Shown here piece after piece: positions 56,564-64,000 of a stretch of 64,000 nucleotides of DNA (the stretch's first letter is position 1; each line of letters begins with the position of its first letter). The stretch is from Marinobacter salarius (GTDB taxonomy: Bacteria; Pseudomonadota; Gammaproteobacteria; Pseudomonadales; Oleiphilaceae), in contig CP007152.1 of NCBI GenBank assembly GCA_000831005.1, positions 3,100,001-3,164,000 on the forward strand. The letters run 5' to 3'. The translations under genes were made by a program, and so were the position numbers. The notes beneath the pieces are model-generated. The model did not search any database. It saw only the letters and a list, made by a program, of their open reading frames with translations, and had not been told where the DNA came from.

Positions 56564-58696
56564 ATGTTGAATAATTTCAGCCTGATCAGTCATTCCACGG
56601 CAGCCATTGCCTTTGGGTTGCTATCGCTGCTGATTGCCACACGATACCTGCGCCGGGACATTGATCGTTCTTTGCTCCTCGCCGCCGTGGTCACCACGCT
56701 GTGGGCCGGCTCACTTGTTACCCAAAGCCTTTGGGGCGAACCAAGCTTTTTTATTCGCTACCTGCTGGAACTTCTGCGTGATGCCGCGTGGATTACCGTC
56801 CTCTTCGCCCTACTTCGCGATTCATTCCGGTCTGCCAATCTTGTCGGTCGCCTACGAAAAGTGCTGGCGGCAGCCACCCTGATCCTGGTTGCTCTCCTAC
56901 TCGGCAGCGGTGTCCTGGAATATTTCTTCGGGCTCAGCATTCTGGACGGCAAAACCAAAGTGGTTGGCCAGATAGCGCTATCCTTACTCGGCTTATCGCT
57001 GATTGAGCAGATCTGGCGAAACTCCGTGTCATTCGGTCGGTCCAGCATGAAGTATGTCTGTATTGCCGTTGGCAGCCTGTTTGCCTTTGATTTCTTCATG
57101 TATGCCGACACCCTGCTCTTTGGCCAGGTCTCGGAGTCGTTCTGGAACGCCCGTGGCCTGGTCAACGCTGCACTGGTGCCCTTGTTTGCTGTCAACGTGA
57201 TTAACACCCGCAAACAGCCAGTGGATTTCCAGCTCTCCCGTTCAGCCGTCTTCCACGCCGGAGCCCTGATACTCGCCGGTGGTTACCTGTTGTTCCTGTC
57301 ACTGGGTGGCTACTACGTCAAAACCCTGGGAGGCGAATGGGGCGACGCCCTGCAGGTACTCTTCTTCAGCATCGCACTGGTATTCCTCGTCACCCTGCTG
57401 GTCTCGCGCCGTGTGCGTTCCCGGCTAATGGTGTTTATCAGCCAGAACTTTTTCGATTACAAATACGACTACCGCGACGAATGGCTGAAAATGACCCGGG
57501 AAATGGCCGACCTCAGCGACAGCCCGCCACTTCCGGAACGGGTCATCCGCATTCTTTCGAGCCTGGTTGAAAGCAACGCCGGCGCACTCTGGATACGAGA
57601 GGAAAGAGGCGACTTCATCCTCAAGAACGCAGTCAACATGGTCACGCCCAAGTACACGACCATCGACGCCAACTCCGAACTTGTCCGCTTCTTTGGGGAA
57701 CGGGAGTGGATTATCGACCTTCATGAATATCGTGGCGATCCGGTCAGCTACAACCTGCTGGAGATCCCCGACCCGATATCTCATACACCGGATGGTTGGC
57801 TGGTCATTCCCCTATACCTCAGCAACGACTTATACGGTATTGCCATGGTCGGCAACCCTTACGCGCGCGTTGAACTCAACTGGGAGAACTTTGACCTGAT
57901 CAAGGTTGTCGCCCGGCAGACCTGTAACCTGCTTGCACAAACTGACGCCCAAAACCGGCTTTCCAGGGCCATGCAGTTTGAGGCGGTAAGCAAGGCGTCT
58001 GCCTTCATGGTGCATGACCTGAAAACACTGATTGCTCAGCTATCGTTGCTGGTGAAAAACGCCCCCAGGCACCGGAACAACCCGGCCTTTATCGACGATA
58101 TGATTCACACCACCAACCATGCCGTGCGCAAGATGTCGAACCTGGTGGATCACATCCGCAAGCCAGCGGACGAAACCCTGGTGACCGAAGTGATCGACCT
58201 GACTGAGGTTGTCAGCCAGTTGGCGGAGCACTACTCCCGCCGCCAACCTGCACCGAGGGTTGCCGATAATCCCGGAAACATTTTCATCAATGCCGACCGG
58301 GAGCAACTCTACAGTATTCTCGGCCATCTGATTCAGAACGCGCAGGATGCCACCCCACCCGATGGCGAAATCACTCTCACCCTGAAAACCGCCAAGGGCA
58401 ACGTCGTGCTGTTCATCCAGGACACCGGTTCCGGCATGACCGAGGACTTTATCCAGACTCAATTATTCAAACCGTTCGAAAGTACCAAGGGGCTGACGGG
58501 CATGGGCATTGGTGCCTATCAGGCCAGGGAGTATGTGCGCAATGTTGGGGGCAATATAGATGTAACCAGCGAACCGGACCTGGGCTCCTGTTTCTCAATC
58601 CGGTTCCCGCTTGCCCGGTTCAAACCGGAACAGGCTCCGGAAGAACCCGAGCGACTGATTACCGGCGACCCACTGCCGCAGCAGAATGCCAAATAA
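56564..58696 (+). CDS. prsK: PEP-CTERM/exosortase system sensor histidine kinase PrsK
   Basis: This intact 710-residue kinase has about eight N-terminal membrane helices, a GAF-like domain (residues ~330-460), and a HAMP-less kinase core. The phospho-acceptor is in MVHDLKTLIAQL, the N box in LIQNAQDATPPDGEI, and the G boxes in DTGSGMTEDF and GMGIGAYQAREYV. This architecture and the next gene, a matching sigma-54-type regulator, identify the PrsK/PrsR pair of EPS and PEP-CTERM clusters. AGGAAGCGAAAC precedes the ATG. The signal is unknown. Confidence 0.92.
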   Translation: MLNNFSLISHSTAAIAFGLLSLLIATRYLRRDIDRSLLLAAVVTTLWAGSLVTQSLWGEPSFFIRYLLELLRDAAWITVLFALLRDSFRSANLVGRLRKVLAAATLILVALLLGSGVLEYFFGLSILDGKTKVVGQIALSLLGLSLIEQIWRNSVSFGRSSMKYVCIAVGSLFAFDFFMYADTLLFGQVSESFWNARGLVNAALVPLFAVNVINTRKQPVDFQLSRSAVFHAGALILAGGYLLFLSLGGYYVKTLGGEWGDALQVLFFSIALVFLVTLLVSRRVRSRLMVFISQNFFDYKYDYRDEWLKMTREMADLSDSPPLPERVIRILSSLVESNAGALWIREERGDFILKNAVNMVTPKYTTIDANSELVRFFGEREWIIDLHEYRGDPVSYNLLEIPDPISHTPDGWLVIPLYLSNDLYGIAMVGNPYARVELNWENFDLIKVVARQTCNLLAQTDAQNRLSRAMQFEAVSKASAFMVHDLKTLIAQLSLLVKNAPRHRNNPAFIDDMIHTTNHAVRKMSNLVDHIRKPADETLVTEVIDLTEVVSQLAEHYSRRQPAPRVADNPGNIFINADREQLYSILGHLIQNAQDATPPDGEITLTLKTAKGNVVLFIQDTGSGMTEDFIQTQLFKPFESTKGLTGMGIGAYQAREYVRNVGGNIDVTSEPDLGSCFSIRFPLARFKPEQAPEEPERLITGDPLPQQNAK

Positions 58697-58817
58697 TTGG
58701 CGAAACCGAAATTCAGCGAACACTATCATTGCAAAGTGTCAATCTTCGGTTAAGAATCAGGGTTTAGAGGATTGATCGCAAGACCGTCACCATTACAAAA
58801 AGGGATTTGTAACCGTT

Positions 58818-60190
58818 GTGAGTAGACGACTGCTAATCGTAGAAGATGATCCGGGTTTGCAAAGCCAGATGCGCTGGTGTTTCAGCGAAGATCTGGAAGT
58901 AAGCGTTGCGGCTGACCGGGAGTCAGCCCTGACCGCACTGCGTCGAAGCGAACCCGATGTCATTACTCTGGATCTGGGACTGCCTCCGGATCCAGGTGGT
59001 GCAAAAGAAGGCTTTCTACTGCTTGAAGAAATTCTTCGGTTGTCGCCCATGACCAAGATCATTGTGGTCACCGGACGGGAAGACAAGGAGAACGCCGTCA
59101 AGGCCATCGGTATGGGGGCCAGTGATTTCTACCAGAAGCCGCTGGACGCGGACATTCTGACCTTCGTGGTGAACCGTGCCTTGCGATTGGCCGAACTGGA
59201 ACGTGACAACCGGGAGCTGGCCCGTCAGCGTAATGGCACCAACATCAAAGGTATCGTCGCGGCCAGCCCACAGATGCTTGGCATCTGTCGCACCCTCGAA
59301 AAAGTGGCCCCCACCGACGTCACTACCTGATTACCGGTGAAACCGGCACGGGCAAGGAGCTGCTGGCAAGGGCGCTTCATGATTTGAGCCACCGCTTCGA
59401 TAAACCTTTTGCGGCCATTAACTGTGCCGCTATTCCTGAGAACCTCCTTGAAAGCGAACTCTTTGGCTTTGAGAAGGGCTCGTTCACCGGCGCCACCCAG
59501 AGCAAGAAAGGCAAAATCGAAAGCGCCAATGGCGGCACCCTATTCCTGGACGAGATTGGCGACATGCCCATGCCCCTCCAGGCCAAGCTGCTCCGCTTTC
59601 TCCAGGAGCGCGTGGTCGATCGGGTGGGCTCGGTCAACCCGGTTCCTGTCGATGTCCGCGTGGTGTGCGCAACTCACCGGGACGTACAGCAGTTGATCGA
59701 TCAGGAGACTTTCCGCGAGGACCTTTATTACCGGATCAGTGAAATTACTCTCGACGTTCCCGCACTTCGTGAGCGCGAAGGCGACGCCCTCGTTGTTGCG
59801 CAGTCGCTGTTGCAGTCATTGGGCAAACAAATGGATCGGCCCAACCTGGCCTTTACCGAAGACGCCATCAAGGCCATCAAGACACACCCATGGCCCGGCA
59901 ACGTGCGTGAAATGATCAACAAGGTGAAACGGGCCACAATCATGGCCGACGGCAAACGTGTTACCGCCGCCGACCTTGAGCTAAACTGCGACCTTGAAGG
60001 CCCCGAAAGCCAACTGAATCTCAGGCAGGTCAGGGAAAATGCGGAACGTGCCGCCATTGTGCAGGCACTGCAGTCCTGTAGCTTTAATATGGCGCAGGCC
60101 TCACGCCTGCTCGGCGTAACCCGACCAACGCTGTATAACCTGACTGATAAATATCGGATTGAAACATCCCCCGAATCGTCAGGCGCCTGA
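58818..60190 (+). CDS. prsR: PEP-CTERM system sigma-54-type response regulator PrsR (sequence frameshift)
   Basis: A missing base near 59325 (CCC read as CC) splits the gene; restored, it has 457 residues. The receiver domain has the phospho-Asp in [14 protein letters not shown]. The AAA+ domain has [29 protein letters not shown] (the sigma-54 contact loop GSFTGA) and [10 protein letters not shown]. The end is a Fis-type helix-turn-helix ([19 protein letters not shown]). PrsR proteins activate PEP-CTERM and exopolysaccharide genes. GTG 58818 is the start, with a weak ribosome site. The cognate kinase is upstream. Confidence 0.92.
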
Positions 60191-60242
60191 ATAGCAGGCA
60201 AGGAATCCAGAACAAGACCCGATAAGGAAAAGGACCAGGGCC

Positions 60243-62939
60243 ATGAAGCCAGTTTCAGCAGTACGTGCCACCCTCCTCTCAGTCGCAATCTCATTCGCTC
60301 TCGCCGGCTGTGGCGACAGCAATGAGATGAGCCAGGACGACATCCAGTACCTGAGTCATATCGACCAGTCACGTTTTTTCCAGCGTCAGGGTGAACTCAA
60401 GGCAAGCACACTGGAAGCCAGGAGCGCGATCGAGCTTCAACCGGAAAAGATCGAACCGTATTTCCTGATCGTCAATAATCTCCTCAAGGCAGGCGATGCG
60501 GCCAATGCCGAACGGCACCTTAACCAGATCCTGGAGCGCCTCCCTGCAGAGCAGATCGATGCAAAGGTTCAGAACCGCGCCAGCCTGATCCTCGCAGAAG
60601 CCAATCTGCTTCAGGAAGATTTTGAAGACGCCCTGGCGGCTCTCGATGACATCACCTCCCCGGACCGACCGGTGGAAACCCAGGCGGCACTGCTGGAAGG
60701 CCAGATTTACCTGGCATCCAATGAACTTGAAAAAGCCCGCACTGCGTTCAACAGAGCACGGGAAATAGACTCCGGGGAAGTTGAATCGGTGATAGGACTT
60801 TCGAAAACGGCGTTCGCCGGCGGCGACGTATCGAAGGCCCGAAAACTGGTCACCGAGGCGGAAGAGGTCGATGAGGCGAATGGTGAATTATGGCTCTGGA
60901 AGGCCGAGCTCGCCGCTTCTCAGGAAGAGTGGCAAAAAGCGGAAGATGCCTATATCCGGGCCCTCGAAGACATCGGTCAGTACGATGTAATGACCCAGCG
61001 CAAATACGCCACGATTTCGTCCCTTATTCGCGTCCTTAGAGCCCAGGGGAAGCAGTCAGAAGCTTTCGTATACGAAGAAATACTGGCCAAGTCCGCCCCC
61101 GGTACGATCAAGAGCAACCTGATGGCCGCCCAGGCGGCAGTGGAACAGGGTGACCTCGATGAGGCCGCGCGTTATCTGGAGGAAGTCCTGGCGCAAGCTC
61201 CCAACCATGAACAGACATCGTTGATGCTCGGCCTTGTCCGGTTCAGGCAAGGCCGGGTAGAGGATGCTGAAAAGCTGCTGGCACCCATCGCAGAAGCGGG
61301 AAATTCAGAAACCGCCAGCAAATTACTGGCCGCCGCACGGCTGCAAATGCGAAATCCAGAAGGCGCCCAGGCCATACTCTCGAATCTGGAGGACAAAGAC
61401 TCCGATCCGGAAACGCTTGCCATGGTGGCCATTGCCACGCTTGCCAGCGGCGACCTGAAGACGGGCGAAACGCTTATGGACAAGGCCCTGGCAAGTAACC
61501 CCGACAACCACCAGCTGAGGCTACGGTATGCGACCTACCTCAACCAGCGGGGTGAACATGACCGAGCGATCGCCGAGGCAACCCGGGTTCTTGAAAGCGC
61601 CCCTGAGTTGGAGCAGGCACGCAGCGTCATCGTTGAAGCTCAGGCTCGCTCTGGCAACATGGACGAGGCTGTAAAATCCGCCTCTCAGTGGATTAAAGAA
61701 GCTCCTGACAGTATCAATGCCCTGATGACCAGGGGAAGCCTTGCAGCCACCGCAGGCAATGTGGACGCGGCTAAAACAGACTTCAACAAGGCCAGGGAGA
61801 AAGCGCCAGAATCACCAGCACCGCTGATCGCTCTTGGTAGACTGGCGCTGACTCAGAACGATCAAGCGGAAGCGCAGAAGCAGTTCCGGGCAGCAGTCAG
61901 GCTCGCCCCGGATAGCCGCCAGGCGCTTCAGGGGCTGGCGACCGTTCTGGATCGCGAAGAAACCACAGGTTTCATGCGGGAGATTCTCAAAGAGAATCCG
62001 GAAGCGACCGGCCCTCGCCTGATTCTGCTAGAGGTTGCCCTCATGGATAACAATCAGCAGGAAGCGGACGATTTAACCGCCTCCCTGCTGGAGCGAAACG
62101 AGCAATCGACCCCATCACCCGCAACGCCCTTCGTTGCAGGCATCTATAGCAGCGCAGCAACCGCATTTCAGAGCTCGGGAGAAACAGCCCGGGCGGCCGC
62201 TCTCCTTGACCGGGCACGCGCACTGTTCCCGGACAACCAGGACATCGCTCTTCAAGCCGCTCAGCAAGCCTTCAACGAAGGCGAGGAAGACGAAGCGCGG
62301 AGAATTATTCAGGAAACCAAACAGCAACACCCGGAATCTTCTGCGCCCTACGTAACGGAAGCCGCTTACTTCGAACGGCAAAAAGAGTATCAGCAAGCGG
62401 CTGAACTCTACCAACTCGCCCTCGAGAAGCGCCCCAGCGCCGAGCTCGCAAATGGATACGCGACAAACCTCCAACGATCCGGCAAGGCACAGGAAGCACT
62501 CTCTTTCCTTGAGTCCGCCCGCAAAACGTATCCCGGCAGTAACCAGCTGCTTCTTACGCTGGCGCTGCTGCAGCAATCCGAGGGCCAGCATGAAAGCGCC
62601 AAGTCGAATTATGAGACCCTGCTTGAAAGCGCACCCGGCAACGTTGTGGTGCTAAATAACCTGGCCTGGATCTATCACGAAAATGGGGACAAGCGGGCAA
62701 TCGATCTGGCGAAGCAAGCCTACGAGCTTAGCCCTGGCAACGCGGCAGTCGCGGACACCTACGGATGGATCATGCTCAAGGCCGGTAATCACGAAGCCAG
62801 TGTACCCATACTCGAAAAGGCCCATGAACTACAACCGGAGTCGGAAGAAATCGCACTGCATCTGGCAGAGGCGTATCGCGCATCAGGTAAAAACAACGAA
62901 GCGCAGAAAGTGCTCGAAAAATTTAACGGGCAAGGCTAA
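60243..62939 (+). CDS. prsT: PEP-CTERM system TPR lipoprotein PrsT
   Basis: This intact 898-residue lipoprotein has a lipobox LAGC at Cys23. Repeated TPR units run almost the whole length (GQIYLASNELEKARTAFNRA, ARYLEEVLAQAPNHEQTSLM, LNNLAWIYHENGDKRAIDLA). It follows prsR by 52 bases. PrsT proteins are the third member of the prsK-prsR-prsT set and are thought to act in export or assembly of extracellular polysaccharide or PEP-CTERM proteins, but the exact role is not established. Neither exosortase nor PEP-CTERM substrates are in the window. Confidence 0.93.
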   Translation: MKPVSAVRATLLSVAISFALAGCGDSNEMSQDDIQYLSHIDQSRFFQRQGELKASTLEARSAIELQPEKIEPYFLIVNNLLKAGDAANAERHLNQILERLPAEQIDAKVQNRASLILAEANLLQEDFEDALAALDDITSPDRPVETQAALLEGQIYLASNELEKARTAFNRAREIDSGEVESVIGLSKTAFAGGDVSKARKLVTEAEEVDEANGELWLWKAELAASQEEWQKAEDAYIRALEDIGQYDVMTQRKYATISSLIRVLRAQGKQSEAFVYEEILAKSAPGTIKSNLMAAQAAVEQGDLDEAARYLEEVLAQAPNHEQTSLMLGLVRFRQGRVEDAEKLLAPIAEAGNSETASKLLAAARLQMRNPEGAQAILSNLEDKDSDPETLAMVAIATLASGDLKTGETLMDKALASNPDNHQLRLRYATYLNQRGEHDRAIAEATRVLESAPELEQARSVIVEAQARSGNMDEAVKSASQWIKEAPDSINALMTRGSLAATAGNVDAAKTDFNKAREKAPESPAPLIALGRLALTQNDQAEAQKQFRAAVRLAPDSRQALQGLATVLDREETTGFMREILKENPEATGPRLILLEVALMDNNQQEADDLTASLLERNEQSTPSPATPFVAGIYSSAATAFQSSGETARAAALLDRARALFPDNQDIALQAAQQAFNEGEEDEARRIIQETKQQHPESSAPYVTEAAYFERQKEYQQAAELYQLALEKRPSAELANGYATNLQRSGKAQEALSFLESARKTYPGSNQLLLTLALLQQSEGQHESAKSNYETLLESAPGNVVVLNNLAWIYHENGDKRAIDLAKQAYELSPGNAAVADTYGWIMLKAGNHEASVPILEKAHELQPESEEIALHLAEAYRASGKNNEAQKVLEKFNGQG

Positions 62940-63067
62940 TTGCGTCATGACCATTCGATATAACATTAACCCTCAAAGACCAAAACGGTACAACGAATAA
63001 GTGGCAGCCCTCACTTTATCAAACAATACTTGTCCTACTGAATCTGGGAACGATAAGGTGAGGCAGG

Positions 63068-64000
63068 ATGTCTATTACAAAAGTACTTGGTCTCGGTAGT
63101 ACAGTAATACTCATCAGCGGGTGCCAAAGCTGGCAGCTACAGGACATTGAGGATCTTCCTCCAACGGCGGCCCTACCCGAAACCAGCGAGCCTGGCGTTG
63201 TCGAGATTCGGTATTATGACAATCTTGATGGTGTTGAAATTGACACCATGACCTCTGCCACCAAATTTCCGGATAACCCGGATGAGGTGGATACGTTAAC
63301 CAGTCTGGAAGCCCCCGAAAATCGTGTCGATAACTATGGCACCTACGTCAGAGGGTTCATAAAGCCACCAACATCCGGCGAATATCGCTTCTTTGTGAGC
63401 GGTAACGACAAGGTCGAGTTCTGGCTGAGTACGTCAAGCTCGCCGGATGACGCCGACATTCTGGCCACAGTGCCAGGCTGGACCTATGTCAATCAGTTCA
63501 GCAAATACAGCTCCCAAACCTCCCCATACGTAACCCTGGACGCTTCTCAGCGCTACTATTTCGAAGTCTTCCAGAAGGAGGGCGCAGGGAGTGACCATTT
63601 CGCAGTCGCATGGGAAGGCCCTGGAATCAGCCAACAGATCGTCGACTCTAATTATATCCACTCCTATGCACAATCGGGTGAGACGGCCGGCCTTTCCGAG
63701 ATGGAAGCCTACTCGTTGGGCTACCGGGTTGGCTTTCTGGATGGTAACCAGGGTATAGCCTTCAACCCCGAATACCCACCACTCGATGAAGATCAGGACG
63801 GTCTGTACGATAAGTGGGAAACCGTTTACGGGCTAGACCCAACGAACCCGGCGGACTCCACCTCTGACCCAGACAATGACCTGTTAAGTGCGGCGGATGA
63901 GTTCCTGCTGGGAACAGCGGAAAACAACGCCGACACAGATGGAGACGGCATTCCCGACGGTGCTGAGTATGCCTATGGCATGGACCCTCTTGATGCTGGA
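63068..64000 (+). CDS. PA14-domain lipoprotein with calcium-binding repeats (3' end cut by window)
   Basis: ATG 63068, behind GAGGCAGG, gives a lipoprotein (lipobox ISGC, Cys19) that stays open past the window. A PA14-like domain covers residues ~45-215: IRYYDNLDGVEI, YVRGFIKPPTSGEYRFFVSG, YYFEVFQKEGAGSDHFAVAW. Acidic repeats of the thrombospondin type 3 kind follow (DEDQDGLYDKWETVYGLDPT, DTDGDGIPDGAEYAYGMDP), which bind calcium. PA14 domains usually bind sugars. It is likely a surface adhesin or matrix protein, and prsT just upstream supports a role in the extracellular matrix. It may carry a C-terminal sorting signal beyond the edge. Confidence 0.85.
   Translation, partial: MSITKVLGLGSTVILISGCQSWQLQDIEDLPPTAALPETSEPGVVEIRYYDNLDGVEIDTMTSATKFPDNPDEVDTLTSLEAPENRVDNYGTYVRGFIKPPTSGEYRFFVSGNDKVEFWLSTSSSPDDADILATVPGWTYVNQFSKYSSQTSPYVTLDASQRYYFEVFQKEGAGSDHFAVAWEGPGISQQIVDSNYIHSYAQSGETAGLSEMEAYSLGYRVGFLDGNQGIAFNPEYPPLDEDQDGLYDKWETVYGLDPTNPADSTSDPDNDLLSAADEFLLGTAENNADTDGDGIPDGAEYAYGMDPLDAG

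Noticed and set aside
63000..63068. Sigma-54 type promoter (GG-N10-GC) upstream of the PA14 lipoprotein, as expected for a PrsR target
   Set aside because: The best candidate (TGGCAG near 63002) lacks the GC element at the right spacing. No convincing match was found there, nor in the prsK-prsR spacer.

Overview
The window reads as chromosome of a marine or halophilic gammaproteobacterium, most likely Marinobacter or a close relative. That assignment is inferred from gene content and order: ffs-dnaX-ybaB-recR, rnd-ycgL-ycgN, a BCCT osmolyte transporter, a VolA-type surface lipase and prsK-prsR-prsT. No 16S gene is present to confirm it. Coding density is high, and no stretch over 300 bases lacks a gene or RNA. 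I found no tRNA, rRNA, CRISPR array, insertion sequence or prophage.

Layout. 1-6.4 kb: the 5' part of a glutamate synthase-like flavoprotein, a BCCT transporter, and a tightly overlapped operon of a retropepsin-like lipoprotein, an inactive transglutaminase with seven membrane helices, and an ATP-grasp ligase. 6.6-12.5 kb: rmuC, an exported protein, an AraC regulator divergent from a class III CoA-transferase, and a membrane diguanylate cyclase. 12.7-18.4 kb: two large convergent lipoproteins, a penicillin acylase-family hydrolase and a VolA-like lipase. 18.7-22.6 kb: enoyl-CoA hydratase, class I fumarase, SelO. 22.7-28.6 kb: an operon that looks like a complete glucosylglycerate synthesis and recycling cycle, followed by a DUF3524 glycosyltransferase. 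28.6-34.5 kb: two oxidoreductases, a junction joining a broken vgrG to a broken hrpA, fadD, and a MaoC hydratase.

34.5-43.1 kb holds a nine-gene operon for an energised envelope machine: ExbB, two ExbD, a TonB/AgmX-like transducer, large TPR proteins and small exported proteins. 43.3-49.7 kb has a CoxE-like VWA protein with its MoxR ATPase, then rnd-ycgL-ycgN, a small membrane protein and a membrane-anchored VWA protein. 49.8-53.7 kb is recR, ybaB, dnaX, the 4.5S SRP RNA and a 2OG-Fe(II) oxygenase. 53.8-64 kb has a sugar-phosphate mutarotase, an acyltransferase and an SDR protein. These are followed by the PEP-CTERM/exosortase regulators prsK and prsR, the TPR lipoprotein prsT, and a PA14-domain lipoprotein cut by the window edge.

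A global feature shapes the annotation. Seventeen genes, including essential dnaX, are broken by 20 small deletions (19 of one base, one of two), nearly all in short runs of one base. Restoring them gives full-length family members, so these are almost certainly sequencing errors. I annotate such genes across the break as single coding regions. The vgrG/hrpA junction is different: about 1,000 residues of HrpA are absent, so it is a real deletion or a chimeric join.

Starts were chosen from ribosome binding sites and family alignments recalled from memory. Functions come from motifs and context; no database search was run.
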